Shown here in pieces: positions 56,694 through 64,000 of a stretch of DNA of 64,000 bases. The notes beneath the pieces were generated by a model, which saw nothing but the letters and a program-made list of their open reading frames with translations, was not told where the DNA came from and ran no database searches. Both the position numbers and the translations under genes were made by a program. Source of the stretch: Rana temporaria (taxonomy: Eukaryota > Chordata > Amphibia > Anura > Ranidae); NCBI RefSeq assembly GCF_905171775.1, contig NC_053499.1, positions 145,888,751-145,952,750 on the forward strand, given 5' to 3'. How positions within the stretch are numbered: the first letter of the stretch is position 1; every line of letters begins with the position of its first letter.

Positions 56694-57153
56694 ACACGAC
56701 CAAACATGTATGCTGAAACTGGTCCGCGGGCCAGTTTCAGCATACATGTTTGGTCGTGTGTAGGCGCGAGCGGGCCGAATTCCAGCAAACATTTGCCCGC
56801 CGGGCCTTTTCCCAGCGGGCAAATATTCCTGGACGTGTTTTAAAACCGTCCGCTGGAATCCTGCCCGCTCGGACATGTACGGTCGTCAGTACAGACCTAC
56901 CGTACATGTCCAGGCGCCCGCCGTCCCTCGCATGCGTCGAATGACTTTGACGCATGCGTGGAAGCCTTTAAATGGCAGGCCCGCCGCCATCGCCGCGTCG
57001 ACGACGCGGACACGCCCCGCGTAATGTTTACGCGCGGACTTCTGTACGATGGTGTGTACAACCATCGTACAGAAGCCCTCTGGCAGACATGTACGGTGAA
57101 AACGGTCCGACGGACCGCTTTCACCGTACATGTTTGTTCGTGAGTACCCGGCC
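56694..57153. mobile_element. GC-rich multi-hairpin MITE, 460 bp
   Basis: It begins GGCCCCGTACACACGACC and ends GTGAGTACCCGGCC, flanked by TTA (56691-56693) and TAA (57154-57156). It contains five or more hairpins in series, e.g. AACATGTATGCTGAAACTGG / CCAGTTTCAGCATACATGTT, ACATGTACGGT / ACCGTACATGT and CTTCTGTACGATGG / CCATCGTACAGAAG. Non-coding. Confidence 0.85.
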
Positions 57154-57894
57154 TAAGTTTAACAATGTGCACACTTATGCAACCATATTATTTTTAGTTT
57201 TACTTCCACCGAAAAGATTTCAGTTTGTCAGTCAACAGAGTTGTACAGTTTATAGGTCACATTATAGGTGGAAAAAGATCTGAAATTATTTATCTTTGTC
57301 TCTTTTTTTTTTTAAATGACAGAACCTGACATTTTAACAGGAGTGTGTAGACTTTTTATATCCACTGTATAATCACATTTGGTTATTTCGTGTGATATTA
57401 ATGTATACAATTGTACCCTGACATTTTACTGGTTACCAGAGTTTTTTTGTAGCTTAATTTTTACCTTTACAATTTGTTTATTTTTTATTTGTGTTGACAT
57501 AGCAGGCGCCAATTTATTTCACGTTGTTGATCACTTACTCACCTGCAGTATAGTAACGGTTGAATTTGTGAAATACAGACGTTCTGTCTAATCGTCATTT
57601 ATACACGGTTATTGGCTCTACAGGTTAGTTTTATCATTCTTGTGTAATTTAAAAAGTACAGCACTCCCATTAGCAGGTGTTTTAATACATTTTCTTGATT
57701 TTTATTTAACATTTGTTTCTGTCAACCAATATATATAACTATTTTGTATAAATACATGTCTGGTGAACAAATCTCCTATTTTTAGTCTGTGTTCATATTG
57801 ATTGATCCAATATCTTAAAATATTATCGTTTAAAAATGACTACTTCATAATTACCGTACATAAATATCACCCATAAGCACAACACTGTCAAAAA

Positions 57895-57988
57895 CAGCTA
57901 CCCGTTCCCCCCTGTGCCACATGTGGCACCTTTCGAGGTTGGGGGAGGGGGAATAAGTGTAGCTTCCACTTTTGGGTGGAACTCTGCT
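57895..57988 (-). repeat. Right end of a TTAA-type MITE
   Basis: GTGCCACATGTGGCACC then AGCTTCCACTTTTGGGTGGAACTCTGCT, followed by TTAA (57989-57992). It mirrors the left end of the fragment at 20998. Confidence 0.65.
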
Positions 57989-58358
57989 TTAATGTTGATT
58001 GAGAGAGTTTAGTTCCACTCTAGGAGTCCATGCCTTGATACGTTCCCAGAAAAGGGCTGAGTTGAGTCTCTATTGGCCAACTTTGCACTCTTCATATTTT
58101 GGAAAAATAGAATTAACACACGCTCTAAATTTCATATTTTGCATTCCACAAAAACACAGGAAGCATGAAATCTGGAAGCCACTCCTGCCTTTGATGAAAA
58201 CAACTCCGTCCGCTAAGGAAAATCATTGCAGTAACATAAAAGGGAGTTTAATTGGGTATAAAAATACATATGACATACGAACAATCACACTCCATCTCTG
58301 AAATACTTCAGACGCAATGAATGTGGACTTGATTTTCATCTGGTTTCCATCAACTTAA

Positions 58359-58746
58359 AGAGAAAGTCTGCCCACCCTGCAAATATTAAAAGTCAGCAGA
58401 TACACATACTGCAGCTGCTGACTTTTAATAATAAGACACTTACCTGTCCTGGAGTCTAGCGATGTTGGCACCGCAGCTGATGTTTCCATCAGCTGTCATG
58501 GTGCTGCCGCCTCCATTGCCAGTAAGGGAACTCTGCAGTGCAGCAATATGGCTTCACATCGGATCCCTACTGCGCATGTGCGAGGCACTGCTGTGCTCTC
58601 CTACTGCCCCGGTGGCGGGGGGAGGAGAAGGGAGCCAAACCACTGATGTAATTTGCTGCGGCCCACCGGACTCCTGGAAGTCGGGACAGGGTACCTGTCA
58701 AAAACGGGTATATTTCCACCCCCCCCCCCCCCGAGAGAACTCTGCT
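58359..58746. mobile_element. TTAA-type MITE, 388 bp
   Basis: TTAA at 58355-58358 and a mutated TTTA at 58747-58750. It starts AGAGAAAGTCTGCCCACCC and has the AAAAGTCAGCAG / CTGCTGACTTTT hairpin followed by CTTACCTGTCCTGGAGTC, as at 52470. A C homopolymer lies near 58718-58732. Confidence 0.75.
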
Positions 58747-59275
58747 TTTAGTCTTATACATTATTCTTCTCTGATATATTTTTACACAATAATTATGACT
58801 TGGTTCTTGGCAAAAATACTGTGACTTGGTTCTTTATCATTGCATCCAAGACTATATCTCTCAGCTGACGGCACCTGTTTGCTGAACTTGTAGTCTTAAG
58901 ATTATCTGCCTCTGAGGCTTTATAGTAATCTGACAAGCTGATGTGATGTTTAGAAAATGTGTTGGTGCAGGCCTGTAGGCTTATTTAGGGTAGACTGACT
59001 TATTGTGAAATTAGGGTGTTTATAATGATTTACAAAAATGTGGTGACATTTTGTAAGTATGAACCATGGACGGGCAGACAGTAGTAGGTGTAATCCCTTG
59101 GCTAAGGCATTGAGTTTTAGGTTTAGGGTCATGAGGGTGGAGGGGGAGCCACAGGAGACCACATAAGTTGAGGAAAAGGTACTGAAGGTGGTCGATGAGT
59201 TACAAGAGGTCAAAAGATTGGAGTAGCTACCAGTGTTAATTTTGGCACCAAATATTGATTTCGCTTTAGTCTTAT

Positions 59276-59540
59276 GCCGCATACACACGATCAGAAATTC
59301 CGACAAGAAAACTGGATTTTTTTTCCGACGGAGTGATGGCTTAAACTTCTGTTGCAAACACACCCCCTCAGCTAAATTTTAATTAGGCGCCATTACGCCG
59401 CCCGATTTACTCTATGCCGCCGTAACTTAGCAGGCAAGTACTTTGAGAATCATGTACTTGCCTCGCTAAATTACGGCGGCGTAGTGTAAATGCCATACGC
59501 TACGCCGCCGCAACTATGCGCTCGCCATCCTGAATCTAGC
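59276..59540. repeat. Two MITE fragments back to back
   Basis: 59276-59345 is a truncated left end of the TGCCGC-TACACACGATC family seen at 32719. 59385-59540 is a CpG-rich palindrome piece with AAGTACTTTGAGAATCATGTACTT and CGCCGCCGTAA motifs, related to 37262. Confidence 0.6.
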
Positions 59541-59544
59541 TAAA

Positions 59545-61230
59545 AGTGTTTGTGGGTTTAGAGTTCTGATGGTGTCCTATGACTTTCTGATGGAAAGAAA
59601 TACTGCACAATTAAAAGTGAAGCAACAACCCAATTGTTTTTTTCCTGACTTGTCTCTTTGCACATCAGTCCTCTTCAGTATATACTCTATGCTGGAGGCA
59701 GCCATTGTGCGTTTTACCAAAATGTACAGAACAATATATATAGCTTGCAAGCAAGCGACAGCAGGAATCTGGTTGCTATGGACAATACAGACTCCTCTTG
59801 CTTTCGTCATATTAAGCCCTAGTTCAGGTATATAAGTATCAGGGTTCAATTTTCATTCATATTGTTTCATCCTTGCACAAAATGGTCACTTTCTCTCCTG
59901 TGTGTGGGCAGTTGATATATTTACTGGCTGGTGTCTCCCTGGTCTCCATCACGTCATGTGAGATTATGTTTCCATGCACTCAAAGTCAGCTGACTAAGAC
60001 ATTTCTCAGCGTCTGGAAAAACACTTCTCATATCGCTTTCAATAAATTAAAGCCACGTTCTCGCCACCTCCTGTGGGCTTTTGCTGGCTTCTGTATGCTC
60101 AACGTAAAGCTTTGTACACGATCCAGAGGACCTTAAACTGGTACTCTGTGCCAAAACTACATTTTATTAACTCCAGGTTATAGATCAGCATGAAGCCCAC
60201 ATTCAGAGTGAGCTCACTGCCCCTGCAGAAGAATCCATCAAAACATTCCCTTCCGGGCGTACAAACCGCATCGGGTCCCATCAACCATCTTTAATAATAA
60301 TCCCAGAAAACAGCTGACTCAGGCAGATTTTTCCACAATAGAAAACTGTACGAAAATAATTTCATTGCTCAATCTTCCAGCATAGTAATTGTATAATAGA
60401 ATTGTTATATTGTCTTTTACACTAATACAAACCATTTGACTGTAACAAAAATAATGTTTTATTTTCTGTAACACCCATCTTCAGGAACAGAACAATACAT
60501 TCTTTATGTGTGGATTTGGTCCTTAAATGGACTTGATTTTGTAGAGCCTTGTGCAGTACAGGGAATATGGGGGTGGCTACTTACCCCAAACCAGTACTCT
60601 GACCAACAATGAGTTGCAGGACTGGACTTCAGCTAAGAGAAAAGTGGAAAAAAAATGTATATTTCCTGATGTGCTGCTTATTGGTCCTGATTTATTTTGG
60701 CATTCACTGATTGACAAAATGATAGCCAAGAACGTGGCTTGTTCATTGTGTGATGTCATAAAATGCTCTCTCTGTAATAACCCAGGGTCATAGTCTAGAG
60801 TTATATCCCACTGTGTGAAGGCATTATAGGAAGGATGAAAAAAAAATATATATATATTTTTTTTTTGCTGAGAAATGGACTGTAAGCCACCCTGGCGGTA
60901 TGATTATGTCCGATGTTTTGCGTCTTAGAGCGGTATATAGTTTTGCATAGAAATTTGGCATTTTATATTTTAGGCCTGTAATTCTTAGTAATAACACACT
61001 TAAACACCAAGGAAGTGACAGGAAATCTTTGCAATGGGACACAACATTTGACAGGGGTTATAACCCTCCCTTACTCTATCCAATATGAAAATAAATGTTT
61101 TGCCTATAGTTCTACTTCAATGACACTGGATGTATAAACCCGGAAGAGGAGTGGAGGGCTTGGTTAGAGTTTCTCGGAAAGTATTCCACTGAGAGTTTCA
61201 TTTTGTAAATGTCTGGACAAAATTCCACTT
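59545..61230. other. No gene recognised
   Basis: Mostly unique-looking sequence. Around 61000-61118 a stretch resembles, on the other strand, the TTAA-type segment at 42620-42780 (AACTATAG, GGGAGGGTTATA, TTTGCAATGGG). Confidence 0.35.
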
Positions 61231-61237
61231 TTTTTTT

Positions 61238-62370
61238 TAACCACTTCCAGCCCAGCCCACTTCTGATACTTTACACCTACATGTAAAAATCATCATCTTT
61301 TTTGCTAGAAAATTACATACTGTAGAACCCCCAAATACTATATGTTTTTTTTTTTAGCAGAGACCCCAGTGAATACAATGGCGGCCATTGCAACTTTTTA
61401 TCTCACACGGTATTTGCGCAGCAATTTTTCAAACGCTTTTTTTTGGGGGGAAAAAAAAAAGTTTCATGCAAAAAAAAAAAAGAGGAAAGTTAGCCCATTT
61501 TTTTTGGTATAATGTGAAAGATGAAGTTACGCCGAGTAAATAGATACCAAACGAAGGAAAAAAAAAAAAAAAAAAAATACCAAACGTGTCATGCTTCAAA
61601 ATTGCACACACTCATGGAATGGCGCCAAACTTCAGCACTTAAAAATCCCCATAGGCAACGCTTAAATATTTTTTTTACTGGTTCCATGTTTTGAGTAACA
61701 GAGGAGGTCTAGGGCTAGAATTATTGCTCTCACTCTAATGTTCGCGGCGACAACTCACATATGTGGTTTGAACACCGTTTTCATATGTGGGCGGGACTTA
61801 TGTATGCATTTGCTTCTGCACGCAAGCACAGGGGCACTTTAAAAAAATATATATATATATTGTTAATTTAACTTTTTATTATGTAAACATCCCTTGTAAC
61901 AGGAATATGACATGACAGGACATCTTTACAGTGCGATATGGGGTCAATAAGACCCCACATATCACCACTAGGCTGGAAAGCCTAAGATAAAAAAAAAGAT
62001 CACCGTTTCCCAGCCGAGGCGGCGCTGTTTTTTTGAATGCAGAGGCCGGGCGTGACGTCATAACATCCAACATCCATCTGGTCTGCCGCAAATCTCTATG
62101 ATCAGCATCCGGCCTGGCAGATCCGTTCTCCGACTCACCAATCGCAGCGGTAAGTCGGTAGAAGCACGGAAGGGAGGGGGGGACTTCCCCTTTTGCCACC
62201 TGTAAGAACGATCAAGCGTCGGAACAGCCGCTATGATCATTCTTATGGTGTAGAGAATTGCCGGCTGAAAATGCCGATATCTGAATGATGCTTGTAGCTG
62301 AACCCATCATTCATATATAGCCCCACAAATCCCAGGACGTCATATGAAGGCCTCTGGGCGCAAAGTGGTT
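61238..62370. repeat. AACCACTT-family element, about 1.1 kb
   Basis: The left end TTTTTTAACCACTTCC and right end GGCGCAAAGTGGTTAC are inverted. The interior differs from the 36022 copy and includes A-runs (61446-61482, 61556-61577). Non-coding. Confidence 0.6.
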
Positions 62371-62952
62371 ACATTTGTAGGACTACTTCCATAGGACCCG
62401 CTGGATAGAATGGGTCCTCTGTTCTTTTCCCTGACTTTCTTAAGACCCTCGGCCCCCATGACACAGAAGGCTGAGTGTACAAACATACAATATCACAGGA
62501 AATTACTGAAAGTAATAGTACCCAATAATAGTGCTATATTAAAGAAAACAACTACCAAACCAGGTAGTAAAGGCAAACATAATATATTGTCACCCAATAT
62601 TGTTGGTAACTAGGAAGCATAAAACAGGTTACAATGGTAATAACACAATTTAGCTTACAAAGTGATTAACAGTAAGGACTAGGCATAAGAAGCAGAGTGG
62701 ATGCTCCAGAACTTTTCTGACAGTTTAATAAAAATCCTCTTTGCAATCCTCCTACTGCACAGTACATGTTGGGATCTGTAGTGTAGCCATTATAGTGTAA
62801 CCATTATATGGCTGCCAGCTCAAATGACCGCTCTTCAGTGCTCTGCATAGAAGTCTATGGGCTTGCTTGGCTTTAGCTTTTTCCCCTGCTGGCCGGAGGA
62901 GGATGGTGCAGCGTAGCATCAGTATCCCAGTAGAAGAGAAGAATAAAGGGCA

Positions 62953-63224
62953 ATGGGGCTTATTTACGAAAGGCAAATCCACTTTGCACTACAAGTGCAA
63001 ACTGCACTCGAAAGTGCACTCGCAGTAGATCTGAAATGAGGGGAAGCTCTGCTGATTTTATTATCCAATAATGTGCAAGCTAAAATGCTGTTTTTTATTT
63101 ACCTTGCATGTCCCCCTCAGATCTACAGAGACTGCATTTCCATGTGCACTTTCAGTGCAATTTTTAAGTGCACTTTGCACTTGTAGTGGAAAGTGGATTT
63201 GCCTTTAGTAAATAACCCCCAATG
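62953..63224. mobile_element. Palindromic MITE, about 272 bp
   Basis: TGGGGCTTATTTACGAAAGG faces CCTTTAGTAAATAACCCCCA, and CAAATCCACTTTGCACTACA faces TGTAGTGGAAAGTGGATTTG. The GTGCACTTTGCACTTG motifs repeat. The flank of the LTR retrotransposon at 10090 has a similar tip. Confidence 0.85.
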
Positions 63225-63229
63225 TCTCC

Positions 63230-64000
63230 ATCTCCATCTTGTTGTAGCCCAGCACCTGGCTACACATTAAAAACTGGAGTTCTACTTTAATTTACACAAA
63301 TAAAGGGAGGGCTGTGTATTAAATGTACTTAATAATAATTACATTTATAATATATAGTTAGGTGAGGTGATGTCATTGGAAGCATCAGAAGAAAGCATAG
63401 AAGTTTTTTTTCATCTTTATTTAATTTTTTTTATTTTTTTTGGGTGGGAAGTCAGGAAAGTGGACCTTTATATTGAATTTAATCAAAACTTCATCTACAT
63501 TATAATAATAAAGACAATCGCAATTTCCAAAACGGCAAACACAGTTATTTCACACCTAAACTATATTCATATTGAATTTAATATATATATATTGAATTGA
63601 ATTGCACAATATGTTCAGTGAAAGCATTGATCGCTGTCCTGCTGTCTTCCTTGCTAACAATTGGCAGGTTTAATCTAGAGTACATTCCTGGTAGTAATCA
63701 GCACACATTCTGTATCCACCTAATTCCAGCACATTCTGCAGTGATGAGTGTGCCGGTCTCTGGCCTGCATATTTTGGGAAACCATAAATACTAGAAGAGC
63801 TCAGTACTCAGCTGTGTAAGATGCAGCCACATGGAAGTTCTGCTGTGCTCTGTGCAATGTGGAGAAGCCTCGGAACATTCCTGGCCAGTGACGCCATAGT
63901 TCCCAGATCTTGTGCAATCGCTTCTGACGTGGGGTATGTTTTACCAATTAGGTCCCTTAATTTCTTAAGTCTCATTCAGAAAATCAGATCATTTCTAATA
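63230..64000. other. No gene recognised
   Basis: A/T-rich tail of the window. A short open frame from 63824 is discussed among the rejected items. Confidence 0.35.

Noticed and set aside
58950..59363. 137-codon reverse ORF rich in Ser/Thr/Leu
   Set aside because: May be part of an old retroelement, but no catalytic or structural motif could be recognised; the upstream end runs into a MITE fragment.
63824..63936. Possible first coding exon (MQPHGSSAVLCAMWRSL...) followed by GTATGT
   Set aside because: The frame is open and a donor-like site follows, but no known N-terminus was recognised and no second exon is visible. Too weak to annotate; spliced RNA reads starting here would change this.

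Overview
This window is repeat-rich intergenic or intronic DNA from a frog, most likely a ranid. The evidence is the repeat content: L2-like and Tx1/L1-like LINE pieces, Tc1, hAT and Harbinger-like DNA transposons, many TTAA-flanked fold-back elements, and several CpG-rich palindromic families of a kind I associate with ranid genomes. I found no host gene that I can name. Almost every long open frame belongs to a mobile element or is chance reading of a simple repeat.

The centrepiece is a complete, young LTR retrotransposon at 10178-13428. It has two 584-bp LTRs that differ at a single base by eye, a 5-bp target duplication (GTTCT), a primer-binding site resembling the complement of tRNA-Leu, a polypurine tract, and one intact 634-codon ORF. 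The ORF runs SAP-like N-terminus, SCAN-like capsid, CCHC zinc knuckle and retropepsin-like domain. Then, where integrase, reverse transcriptase and RNase H should be, it continues in frame into about 86 residues that match the Groucho/TLE Q domain, specifically the TLE5 (AES) paralogue. A short relic of an RNase H C-terminus follows in the same frame after the stop codon. The element therefore looks like a Ty3/Gypsy (probably Gmr1-like) retrotransposon that lost pol and captured a spliced host co-repressor coding segment as a Gag-Pro-TLE5 fusion. This is the strongest candidate for an undescribed system in the window.

Layout: 0-10 kb holds fold-back elements, LINE pieces, a tRNA-derived SINE, TTAA-flanked MITEs, and a CpG-rich MITE inserted in the palindromic centre of a larger repeat. 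10.2-13.4 kb is the LTR element. 13.4-28 kb holds sparse unique sequence with LINE fragments (17.5 and 19.7 kb), a long fold-back (16.6 kb), a minisatellite (21.9 kb), and a perfect 125-bp tandem duplication (25.7 kb). 28.4-30.4 kb is an antisense L2-like LINE interrupted by three DNA transposons, each with a readable target duplication. 32.7-41.1 kb holds Harbinger-type MITEs, a solo LTR, a long TA microsatellite and CpG-rich families.

42-46.8 kb is mostly unique, with a fold-back and a CpG-rich MITE. 46.8-51.4 kb is a deep nest: a Tc1 transposase split by a TTAA-type MITE, itself split by a Harbinger-like element that carries a three-exon MADF-BESS gene; a second, antisense Tc1 follows, split by a hAT MITE that contains a further MITE. 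52-64 kb holds more TTAA MITEs, palindromic GC-rich elements and A/T-rich unique sequence.

All coordinates were read by eye. Family names rest on remembered protein motifs and terminal/target-site structure, not on database searches.
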